Source of the DNA: Schizochytrium sp. TIO01
Lineage: Eukaryota > Sar > Bigyra > Thraustochytrida > Thraustochytriidae
Assembly (NCBI GenBank): GCA_004764695.1
Contig: SMSO01000032.1
Coordinates: 5,848,668-5,912,667, forward strand
Length of the DNA: 64,000 bases
Direction of reading: 5' to 3'
The notes below the pieces were generated by a model. The model was given only the letters and a program-made list of their open reading frames with translations. It was not told where the DNA came from and did not search any database. Both the position numbers and the translations under genes were made by a program. The first letter of the stretch is position 1; every line of letters begins with the position of its first letter. Shown one piece after another: positions 26,529-34,195 of the stretch.

Positions 26529-27140
26529 ATGGCTGAAGTTTCCCAAATTTTTATAGAATCGGCAGATGAAATTGTGAAAATTATTGTTGATGAATTAATA
26601 AAAGAAAATGCTACACGGATGCAGATACTTGACACATTTTATGAAATGATTGTAAATGAACTTCAGTTCAACTTTGACAGTGAGTATGTGTACTTTCTAA
26701 ACCCAAAGTTAGATTGTACAACAAAACTTTCAATTAAAATCAATGAAACTTGTCCACGTAAGTTATTAGAATGCATACGCTTTATGATCACACACGAATA
26801 CATGCGGTCAAACATTAAGAATGCGGTGTTTCGAATTCATTTTAGAGATTGCATAGGTGATGTGTTTTTCGATTCAAATGATGACCCTTTGAGATGTGCT
26901 CTATTTCATGGACTGTGTAAATACCGTAAACTGTTTGACAAGTCATTCATACTAAACTATTTACTCGATAAATACACTCAGTCAAAATCAAAGCTGGCGA
27001 AAATGAACATTATCACACTCGTTGGCTTGGATGCTAAAAATGCAATTGCTGAACTTCTTTATACTAGTCGCACTCTATTTGTTATTAAATCGATATTAAA
27101 TCAACCTTACCACTCAAGTTGTTGCTACTCGCCATTCTAG
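26529..27140 (+). CDS. Protein of unknown function, 203 residues
   Basis: Start at ATG 26529. It is a mostly helical, Lys/Asp/Ile-rich protein without recognised motifs. It diverges from the TBP-like gene and its end overlaps the convergent gene ending at 27085 by 56 bp. Base composition is AT-rich and like its neighbours. Confidence 0.6.
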   Translation: MAEVSQIFIESADEIVKIIVDELIKENATRMQILDTFYEMIVNELQFNFDSEYVYFLNPKLDCTTKLSIKINETCPRKLLECIRFMITHEYMRSNIKNAVFRIHFRDCIGDVFFDSNDDPLRCALFHGLCKYRKLFDKSFILNYLLDKYTQSKSKLAKMNIITLVGLDAKNAIAELLYTSRTLFVIKSILNQPYHSSCCYSPF

Positions 27141-27348
27141 ATGTCGTATTGTATACAATATCGTACACACGATAAGAACCCATGTGTAACCCATGTTGAT
27201 CCCATAGTGGAATCACCTGATCAACCTTGAGTAAGTTATCCAAACTATAGTCATGGTCACTTATCGTGAATCTACAATGTAAAGCAAAACCATCATCATA
27301 AACAAGTTTCAATTTAGCACTAGAATCTGTGTATAGACGCATAACCAT
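27085..27348 (-). CDS. Small protein of unknown function, 87 residues
   Basis: I start at ATG 27348 (a GTG at 27351 is adjacent). The protein looks like a small beta-rich domain (LKLVYDDGFALHCRFTISD, then QVIPLWDQHGLHMGSYRVYD). No family is recognised. It overlaps the 3' end of the convergent gene at 26529, which is common in this compact genome. Confidence 0.5.
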   Translation of the reverse strand: MVMRLYTDSSAKLKLVYDDGFALHCRFTISDHDYSLDNLLKVDQVIPLWDQHGLHMGSYRVYDIVYNTTSRMASSNNLSGKVDLISI

Positions 27349-27402
27349 CACTTAACTTCATCGTATTTATGATTAGACATATACTTTGTGGTAAGTAGAG
27401 AG

Positions 27403-27966
27403 TTATTCACTCTCCACAAAAATGTTATCGGAAACCTCTACACAACACGCCCTCGCCCACATCAAGCGAGGCATTGCCTTGTATCCCTTGAAAATCTTGA
27501 AGCCTGAACTCGTCAAAACGATAAACTCCTGGTTACACTTCATTCGGAAGGTCAGTTCGTCCAATACATCTTGAAATGTTAAAAACTCTCCGTCCAGGGA
27601 TCCATGAATGATTGCATCACGTAAAAGTTGAATTAGTTTATCAGTCGAAAGATACTCGGTATTTGTTACCATGACTGGAGTAGACGCTCTAGAAAATGAA
27701 GGGGATGGCGTTCGACACAAAATTGGGTCGGAATCACTAAAGTACTTGAATGAATCAACATCCTCAACTTCTTCCAAAACGGAAGTCTTATCACTTTCAC
27801 ACGCTTCCTCTTCCTCTAGTGTCGATTCGAGTAAAGTGAAAGTCGGGATTTCTCTTCTTTTACCCGACCGACTGTTCCGGAAGGTATTCTTCAAGGCTTC
27901 TAGAATAAGTCCGAATGCTACTATAGTGACAACGCCACTACCAAATGATACATAATCGGTCTGCAT
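27403..27966 (-). CDS. N-terminally anchored membrane protein of unknown function
   Basis: I start at ATG 27966 (MQTDYVSFGSG), because the upstream motif lies inside the longer non-ATG frame. The 187-residue protein has a membrane segment at residues 8-25 (GVVTIVAFGLILEALKN). An acidic, Ser-rich middle (LESTLEEEEACESDKTS) and a more ordered C-terminus (FQDVLDELTFRMKCNQEFIV) follow. It may be a virion or ER membrane protein. No homologue is recognised. Confidence 0.6.
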   Translation of the reverse strand: MQTDYVSFGSGVVTIVAFGLILEALKNTFRNSRSGKRREIPTFTLLESTLEEEEACESDKTSVLEEVEDVDSFKYFSDSDPILCRTPSPSFSRASTPVMVTNTEYLSTDKLIQLLRDAIIHGSLDGEFLTFQDVLDELTFRMKCNQEFIVLTSSGFKIFKGYKAMPRLMWARACCVEVSDNIFVESE

Positions 27967-27992
27967 AGTTCCGTCTCCAATATGAGTACGTG

Positions 27993-28012
27993 TGAGTTTG
28001 GTGTTTGTTGCC
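27993..28012 (-). promoter_or_regulatory. Candidate promoter motif upstream of the membrane protein gene
   Basis: The minus strand reads CAACAAACACCAAACTCACA, a diverged copy of the recurring motif that keeps AAAC, the run of C, and the AACTCA end. It lies about 30 bp before ATG 27966. Confidence 0.4.
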
Positions 28013-28061
28013 AATATATGATGTTGAAACAAATGGTTAGTGGTAGCAGTCCAAAATACAC

Positions 28062-28601
28062 ATGGAGGAACTAAAGAGAATTTCGAAGAGCTTCAGACTT
28101 GCACAGAAACAATTCAGAAAGTGCAAAGGTGAAGCAAGTATACTTGAAAAGAGTATATGGCCATACCTTATTCAGAGATATAACGTTCTTATTGATGTTC
28201 AAGGCCCGTCCCGTGAAAATGTAATAGAACTCTATAACATATGTAACGTAGGAAAGTATCTACATGAATTCATAGACGCGCTTCGGAACTTTGAGATTTT
28301 TTCATTTCTGTTTGAAAACCTTCGCGAAGAAACTATGTCGATACTGAAATTTGTTGGAAGTGAGGAAGTCAATAATATCATTGAATTCGTGCCGGAGTTT
28401 ACTTTTTTAAAAAATAGGATGCTAAGTCACAAATATAATTTTAACTACTTCATTATTAACGATGATGGCACATGTGACATGGAAACATTAATCAACAGTA
28501 TCAATTGTTACGAAAACATAAAACCTTTGTTAGAATCAATACAAAAGTTTTACCCACCTAGGAAAGGTGTGAGTATTACTGAATTCAGAATGTGGGATTA
28601 G
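28062..28601 (+). CDS. Protein of unknown function, 179 residues
   Basis: Start at ATG 28062. The N-terminus is basic and helical (EELKRISKSFRLAQKQFRKC), and the rest is helical with many Phe and Asn. No motif is recognised. It runs in the same direction as 28673 and ends 71 bp before it, with a recurring motif in that gap. Confidence 0.55.
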   Translation: MEELKRISKSFRLAQKQFRKCKGEASILEKSIWPYLIQRYNVLIDVQGPSRENVIELYNICNVGKYLHEFIDALRNFEIFSFLFENLREETMSILKFVGSEEVNNIIEFVPEFTFLKNRMLSHKYNFNYFIINDDGTCDMETLINSINCYENIKPLLESIQKFYPPRKGVSITEFRMWD

Positions 28602-28625
28602 CTAATGAAAAATTTAGGAGGCAGC

Positions 28626-28640
28626 GAGCAAACCCGGAAT
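28626..28640 (+). promoter_or_regulatory. Candidate promoter motif upstream of the gene at 28673
   Basis: GAGCAAACCCGGAAT matches the first ten bases of the recurring motif. It lies about 32 bp before ATG 28673. Confidence 0.5.
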
Positions 28641-28672
28641 AGATTGAGGTCCAAGTCATTGTGGCGATACAA

Positions 28673-29791
28673 ATGTCGAACCTTGTCAAGACAGTGACAA
28701 ATGGCATGGGGTTTGTTACTATTGAACGTCGGGTGGATCTCAGGAATGGCATCATGTCCTATGTTCCACCAAGAGTTCGTAAGCAGTTGAGTATGCAGAA
28801 ATTTGACAATGACCAGGACTTCATCAGGTCTGTCCAAGAAAAGCATCCCGATGTACTCAATAAAAATACGGATCTACGCATCTTTATATTTGTCGAAGCA
28901 TACAATCAGATCTATAGCCTTTTCGACTTTCATGCAGATGCGCTATGTCTACCTTTACACGTTGTTTTGGATATCTACGATAACGGAATACAAGAGAATG
29001 TACTGATTAGAGACTACCTCTTTAGTGAAAAGCAATCCCTGATTCCCAACTTATTTCTTCTGGCTATTATGAATGGAAATAAGGGTGTAGAGTTTGAGCA
29101 TTCATATAGAGCCTATCACATACTTTCAAGGTACCTCCTTCACGAAGACCCCATTGAACTCCGTCTTTGCACAACTGAAGACGAAGTTAAACATCTCGTT
29201 CGTTATCTTGTGCACCAGGGCATGATCGAAATCATCGATGGTATTCCTGTCCCAACAAATGCTCCAAAGAACAAAACTGTAAGCAAGTACGTATCATTTC
29301 CCGTACCATCGTTTGCTGCGTTTAGAGCATTCAAGCGTGATTGTGACAACGATACAATTGCACACGTTATACCGCGTCCCTCCAAAATACTTACCAATCA
29401 GATCAAGCGCAGTGATATTTGTATTAAACTTCAAGATTTCTACTTTGCAACTCAACAGGTGGTATTTAACACACATTCCAAGTCTGGTGTACCGCAGACC
29501 CGTGTTGACGAGAAACTTGTACGTTTTGTTGAAAGCTCGCGGAAATCTTCAGGCGCAAAATCGGATAATGAACCGACACGGTTCGTTTTAATTCTGAAAA
29601 ATGCCGATGAGGAGGCGCGACTCTCAGAGTTCCAACATTGTCATTATGGCCATCTCAATAGACTCCAGAGTGTAGTGCTATGGTTATTACAGTGTACTAC
29701 TAAGGTGTCTGCGAATAATTATGAAGCAATTGCAAAATACTTAATTGACTATACGTTTGCCTACTGTGTAGCAAGTGAGCTTAGTCGGTAA
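28673..29791 (+). CDS. Protein of unknown function, 372 residues
   Basis: I start at ATG 28673 (MSNLVKTVTN); a GTG at 28661 is in frame. The protein looks globular, mixed alpha/beta, without signal peptide or membrane segment and without motifs I can name. The presence of the motif just upstream places it with the replication-type genes. The stretch RYLVHQGMIEIIDGIPVPT could be part of a winged-helix-like fold, but this is a weak guess. Confidence 0.6.
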   Translation: MSNLVKTVTNGMGFVTIERRVDLRNGIMSYVPPRVRKQLSMQKFDNDQDFIRSVQEKHPDVLNKNTDLRIFIFVEAYNQIYSLFDFHADALCLPLHVVLDIYDNGIQENVLIRDYLFSEKQSLIPNLFLLAIMNGNKGVEFEHSYRAYHILSRYLLHEDPIELRLCTTEDEVKHLVRYLVHQGMIEIIDGIPVPTNAPKNKTVSKYVSFPVPSFAAFRAFKRDCDNDTIAHVIPRPSKILTNQIKRSDICIKLQDFYFATQQVVFNTHSKSGVPQTRVDEKLVRFVESSRKSSGAKSDNEPTRFVLILKNADEEARLSEFQHCHYGHLNRLQSVVLWLLQCTTKVSANNYEAIAKYLIDYTFAYCVASELSR

Positions 29792-29856
29792 TTAAATCAT
29801 ATGTTAGAACCTATTGTTAGACTATGAAAATATAGAATTCTTTTATTCTCGAGGAA

Positions 29857-31209
29857 ATGCCTATCCGTATAACCCTACATGTAGATAATTTATTTGATGG
29901 GCTTATTTTACCAAAGCCGGAAGATACAGATAATCAAGTACAGTTCTATGAAATCGGCCTGATCAGTAAGCAACCATCTCCAATCACTTTTGGTGTGATC
30001 GCAGTATCAAAACCAGGAGTGAAGATTGAGCAAGAAGGTCTGGCCACAGGAAAGAGCCACAAGAGAGCATCGCAACACCGGGAAGAGAAAAAGGAACAGC
30101 ATGCCGGTAATAAGCAAATGTCACAGGATACTATAGCATATAATGGTAAGAATCTTGAAATTGAGGTGTTTCTCGAGAATGAGCTGATGCCTCCGAATTA
30201 CATCAAAAGGTTCTGGTCTTCTAGTGTCATGCGCGTTCCAGATGGATGTGAGGAGTTTACTATGCACATATACAAGCTTGTGAAAAATGATCAAGATCGA
30301 ATTGGTGTCTTATCACGCATCGGTGAGTATAGTTCAAGTCAAGATGCGCCCATATTTGATCCTTTCAATGTAAAGATTGGGAATTTTAATATGCAACGGA
30401 GTAAGTACTTTGATATTTGGTTCGAACGTGTCCCTGGTAAGAGAGGTGGAAATAGTATCATTACAGCACCTAAAGCGGTGGGAGAGATTGAAGTTGACAA
30501 TACAAACAAGGTTTGGCAGACACAGCGGGAGTTTTACACACTTATGCAATGCAGTTCTAACCGCTTTCAAGAGGGAGTATGTGCACATATTTTATATGAG
30601 CAAGTATTTCAGGGGTTCTTGGAACTAAAGAGGGACGTTGAAAACGTTCTAGACTTTTGCAAGCTATTCGCAAAGTTCATCTTTGAACATAAATTTACTT
30701 ACAAGCCCGATGTTAAATTTAATAAAACAAATGCTTACGCTGATTATGGAGATGCAGCACTTGAACTCTCAGGGGTAGGCGACTGTGAGGATTTTGCACA
30801 TTTATACATTCGTGTATTGCGTATGGCAATGCGTGTGGTTGAATTACTACCTGAAACAAACAGTTATCGTGCTATCCGAAAGAATCTCAACGAACTCAAG
30901 CAATTTTACGTTCCCTTTGTTCACATTTGTCAAATCACAATCGGAGATGTCCCTGCGTACCACGCAACACCATTATTCGTGCCTCGCGAAGATACTCCTA
31001 ATTTGGCAGCGTTTAACATTGAACTCACTTCATTGAATGAATCCTTTACAATCTATCAAAGCGAATATAAGACGTGGCACAAGGAACATTACTTCCTCGT
31101 GACACCATTCCATGTTTTCAAAATTCCAAATGAATTCTTAAAAGAGTTACCTGTTCCGTGGAATCTAGATATAATGTTCATGAATCCACAAAAAATTATA
31201 AACTATTAA
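29857..31209 (+). CDS. Transglutaminase-like cysteine peptidase with N-terminal C2-like region
   Basis: Protein of 450 residues from ATG 29857. The N-terminal 200 residues look beta-rich and start RITLHVDNLFDGLIL, like a C2 domain, with a charged insert at about 65-85. The C-terminal half has LSGVGDCEDFAHLYIRVLRM with Cys310, the G-D-C-E-D motif of transglutaminase-like peptidases. His369 (PAYHATPLFVP) and later His residues near 408-412 are candidates for the catalytic His. A C2 plus transglutaminase-like pairing is known in ciliary proteins such as CEP76; whether this one is related is not decided. It may be a virion-carried protease or deubiquitinase-like enzyme (inference). It overlaps the 3' end of the kinase gene by 14 bp. 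Confidence 0.6.
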   Translation: MPIRITLHVDNLFDGLILPKPEDTDNQVQFYEIGLISKQPSPITFGVIAVSKPGVKIEQEGLATGKSHKRASQHREEKKEQHAGNKQMSQDTIAYNGKNLEIEVFLENELMPPNYIKRFWSSSVMRVPDGCEEFTMHIYKLVKNDQDRIGVLSRIGEYSSSQDAPIFDPFNVKIGNFNMQRSKYFDIWFERVPGKRGGNSIITAPKAVGEIEVDNTNKVWQTQREFYTLMQCSSNRFQEGVCAHILYEQVFQGFLELKRDVENVLDFCKLFAKFIFEHKFTYKPDVKFNKTNAYADYGDAALELSGVGDCEDFAHLYIRVLRMAMRVVELLPETNSYRAIRKNLNELKQFYVPFVHICQITIGDVPAYHATPLFVPREDTPNLAAFNIELTSLNESFTIYQSEYKTWHKEHYFLVTPFHVFKIPNEFLKELPVPWNLDIMFMNPQKIINY

Positions 31210-32554
31210 CAATTTCACCCAGTTTGAACCACAATTCACCTATATTGGTTTGGCGAATCTTTTCAATATCTTGTGAAAGAAGATTGTTAACACCCACATA
31301 ATAGCACCGGCGGGTGCGCTTATCCCATGCTAGATACTTTGCACTAACATCGACCTGAGATAGAACAATCTCAGCACATGTAGTCACCATCTCTGACGAG
31401 ACATCCACGAGTCTCATGATTTGACGCAATGAGAGTTCATTGTCCTGAAACCACCCACCATAGTTTCGAAAGGGAACACGGGTATGCTTGTAGCGAAGCA
31501 AACCGTAAATCTCTTCAATGTCAGCCAAACCCCACGCCTCACTGTTGTTTGTGCACTGATCTGGACATTCTGTGGGTGTGTCTCTACAAGCATCGCAGGC
31601 ATAATGGCGATAAATTCCTAGTACTTCAAGAACCGTCATGGAGAACGCAAAGATGTCTTGCGCATAAAAAAGCATCTTACTTGGCTGTATATCACTGCGA
31701 TGTTCCCCACCAAGCACTGGTAGAACGAAAGGTACGGTTCCCAGAACTGGTGGCACATACCTATTATTGGCAATGGCAGAGGCACCAAAGTCGATAAGCT
31801 TCCATACACCGTCCTGGTATGTGATATTTTCTAATTTTATGTCATTATGACACAGTCCTCTTTCATGAAGGATTCGGATTCCGCCGTACAGTTGGCCCAC
31901 AAAAGAGGTCATCAAGCGCAGATTAAACTGATCATGGCTCGATATAATATTGAAGGCATCAAAACCATAGTAAGGCATGATGGTAAACAAAATGCGATTT
32001 TGAAAACTGGAATAAAATGTATACCCCAAAGGTAAAGAGAGATGGACATCGCATCTGTTTTCAATACATTCGTGGATCTTTTTTTCGTGTTCCCACATGC
32101 GGTAAGCCATAGCAAAATCATTACTATTCTCCACATGAAGGATCTTGATGGTGTGAGATTTGGTGCTGTTAACATAGACACAACGGAAATCTGCACAATA
32201 GATAGGTGTGAACTCTTCCGGCTGTGTACCAGTCACTGACGCAATCATATTGCAGGCAACAGGATCAGACCCCACAATGCTTTCCAGCATAGGTGCGCCG
32301 ACGGCATCACAGAGCCTATCCTCATGGACAACACATTTATCTGTGTTGATATCAAATACCAACATCGAGTCTGCACTCTCTTGACTGAGAGTATCATCGG
32401 TGCTACCGGAACCCGATGTCGTTGTAGATGTACTAAAGAAGCGAGTATTGCTTCGCTGATGATAAAAAGACATCAGTGATTTAGTAGATCTCATGAATAC
32501 ACTACGCATGAGCCGCCACACGCGTTTAGTTGCTGCCACAGGACGTTCACTCAT
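31196..32554 (-). CDS. Protein kinase (Ser/Thr type)
   Basis: I start at ATG 32554 (MSERPVAATKRV; the longer frame begins with TTG), giving 452 residues. The N-terminal 120 residues are basic then Ser-rich, without a membrane segment. The catalytic loop is RGLCHNDIKLENITY, with Asp238 in H-N-D in place of H-R-D. The metal motif is LIDFGASAI (Asp255). An activation-segment Pro-rich stretch (YVPPVLGTVPFVLPVLG) and a regulatory C-lobe with several Cys (YACDACRDTPTECPDQC) follow. It probably phosphorylates viral or host proteins and could be packaged in the virion. A good copy of the recurring motif lies upstream. Confidence 0.85.
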   Translation of the reverse strand: MSERPVAATKRVWRLMRSVFMRSTKSLMSFYHQRSNTRFFSTSTTTSGSGSTDDTLSQESADSMLVFDINTDKCVVHEDRLCDAVGAPMLESIVGSDPVACNMIASVTGTQPEEFTPIYCADFRCVYVNSTKSHTIKILHVENSNDFAMAYRMWEHEKKIHECIENRCDVHLSLPLGYTFYSSFQNRILFTIMPYYGFDAFNIISSHDQFNLRLMTSFVGQLYGGIRILHERGLCHNDIKLENITYQDGVWKLIDFGASAIANNRYVPPVLGTVPFVLPVLGGEHRSDIQPSKMLFYAQDIFAFSMTVLEVLGIYRHYACDACRDTPTECPDQCTNNSEAWGLADIEEIYGLLRYKHTRVPFRNYGGWFQDNELSLRQIMRLVDVSSEMVTTCAEIVLSQVDVSAKYLAWDKRTRRCYYVGVNNLLSQDIEKIRQTNIGELWFKLGEIVNSL

Positions 32555-32607
32555 CGTAAAACCCAATCACTCTATTTCTATATACTAGTATATCAGAGAT
32601 GCCAAAT

Positions 32608-32624
32608 GAGTTATGGGTTTGCTG
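32608..32624 (-). promoter_or_regulatory. Candidate promoter motif upstream of the kinase gene
   Basis: The minus strand reads CAGCAAACCCATAACTC, one mismatch from the full consensus. It lies about 55 bp before ATG 32554. Confidence 0.6.
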
Positions 32625-32651
32625 AGTCAAACGATAAGACAATAAAGAAAT

Positions 32652-33143
32652 ATGCAGTTGCAACTGCAACAAACGCGAAGATTGATAAAAACAATTGATT
32701 TTTTAAATCCATTCCTTACCGGGGGTGATATCTATAGTTTGGGAATTGCTATTCATCTGGATGGAAAGGAAGTGTGGAACTTGATACGAGCCAAAGTCCT
32801 CTCTGTGTACGGCGAGTTTATGAGTTCTCGGATGAAGAGATATTTATTCCAGAACATTCGGTCAATTGCACAGTTTCACCATGATCTTCCAGAAATACAC
32901 ATTATTATTTGCTCTTCGGAAGTTCTGCGAAAAAGAATAATGGTTGACAAACATTTAATGCTGCATGATAAATTGAGGCTTTTATCTATAGTTGATGCAT
33001 CAGTCAATGTACTAAATAAAAACAAAATCGACAAGCGCCATGATTTCTCATTTTTAAGATATACGATCCGTACGAGGTATTTTACAAACCGCCGAATTAT
33101 TGCAGTTCCTAAATCATGCCGTTCTTTGATACGGCACACGTAG
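32652..33143 (+). CDS. Protein of unknown function, 163 residues
   Basis: Start at ATG 32652. The protein is basic and helical with several Ile/Leu-rich stretches, and no family is recognised. Its end overlaps the start of the next gene (33116) by 28 bp in a different frame, so the two may be transcribed together. Confidence 0.55.
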   Translation: MQLQLQQTRRLIKTIDFLNPFLTGGDIYSLGIAIHLDGKEVWNLIRAKVLSVYGEFMSSRMKRYLFQNIRSIAQFHHDLPEIHIIICSSEVLRKRIMVDKHLMLHDKLRLLSIVDASVNVLNKNKIDKRHDFSFLRYTIRTRYFTNRRIIAVPKSCRSLIRHT

Positions 33144-34123
33144 AGGTCGTCTTTAGATCAGAAGAAGACGAGGCTCTGGAAGAGTGTGATGGAACATGCG
33201 CAAATGGAACCCGGTGTTTATGTATCACCGATGTTGGGACTGAGAAGGCTGGAAAAGCATTTTTCCCTGGAAATGCATTTTGTATACTATGTACTCGCCA
33301 TCGAGTACAGACTGGTGTGAGCATTGCTCCTTATGTAAATTACGACGTAGAATTTGATAAGAGCGCCCTCAATCCATCTACACATCATACCATCGGGGCT
33401 TTTGTTCGGTATGACCGGTCTGATTACAGACTTCTTCCGGAATTCCCAGAGAACGATAGTTGTGGAAAGGAACTAAAGAGGAACAGTATAGATCAGTCAC
33501 TATTACCTACCCCATCGAAAGAAAAAGAGGACTGGTTAACTCGTCTTTTTGAAGTTCGAAATAGAAAATTTATTCCCCCACGGGCTACAGGAATGTTTCT
33601 AGAATGTTCTGAACTTACCAGTATATACTCTGAGAAACAAAGATTTGCGTGGAGTGTTTGCGTATGTATGAATCCGTGGTGCAACGCCAACATTCTATCA
33701 TATGTTTCAAGTGAGAATGAAGTTGGAATTAAAGACGTCGCCATCGACGTGATTCAATCGACGACAAACTGTATGGCGTGTGGATCGGAGGTACATTATA
33801 TTTATCCCGATTCTAAACGAAACATAGTTGATGTAAATATCGTTGATGGTACGGGTACTAAGCAGACAAGAACTTTTCATATTACAACGTGTGTATTTTG
33901 CAATGTTCTAATATACTTTAATGCACATCAGACGCTTCAGACATGCTCATCATGTTGTGAAGAATTCAAAGAACAGACACATGCACTCGATAGAGTATGT
34001 CATTATTGTAGCATACCAATCACAGCGGGACGACGCTCTGGCAATGGCTTCCAAGTTCAACGCATCGGGAACAAAGATGTGCTCCTTTGTCGCAAACATA
34101 GACTCAAGCAACGTAAAATATAG
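33116..34123 (+). CDS. Cys-rich, probably zinc-binding protein of unknown function
   Basis: Protein of 335 residues from ATG 33116. There are at least three groups of paired Cys/His. One is N-terminal (CDGTCANGTRCLC, then FCILCTRH). One is in the middle (CVCMNPWCNANI, then NCMACGSEVHY). The last is C-terminal (TTCVFCNVLI, TCSSCCEEF, VCHYCSIPI, then LCRKHRLKQRK). These would make several zinc ribbons or RING-like sites. The protein could bind nucleic acid or act in ubiquitin transfer. No exact RING spacing is clear, so I do not choose. It lacks a signal peptide. Confidence 0.65.
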   Translation: MPFFDTAHVEVVFRSEEDEALEECDGTCANGTRCLCITDVGTEKAGKAFFPGNAFCILCTRHRVQTGVSIAPYVNYDVEFDKSALNPSTHHTIGAFVRYDRSDYRLLPEFPENDSCGKELKRNSIDQSLLPTPSKEKEDWLTRLFEVRNRKFIPPRATGMFLECSELTSIYSEKQRFAWSVCVCMNPWCNANILSYVSSENEVGIKDVAIDVIQSTTNCMACGSEVHYIYPDSKRNIVDVNIVDGTGTKQTRTFHITTCVFCNVLIYFNAHQTLQTCSSCCEEFKEQTHALDRVCHYCSIPITAGRRSGNGFQVQRIGNKDVLLCRKHRLKQRKI

Positions 34124-34195
34124 AACTCATAAGTAAAAATATACTTGACAGCATTGATAGTGAGGAGGAGGTCAATCTAACCCACTAAGACTACA

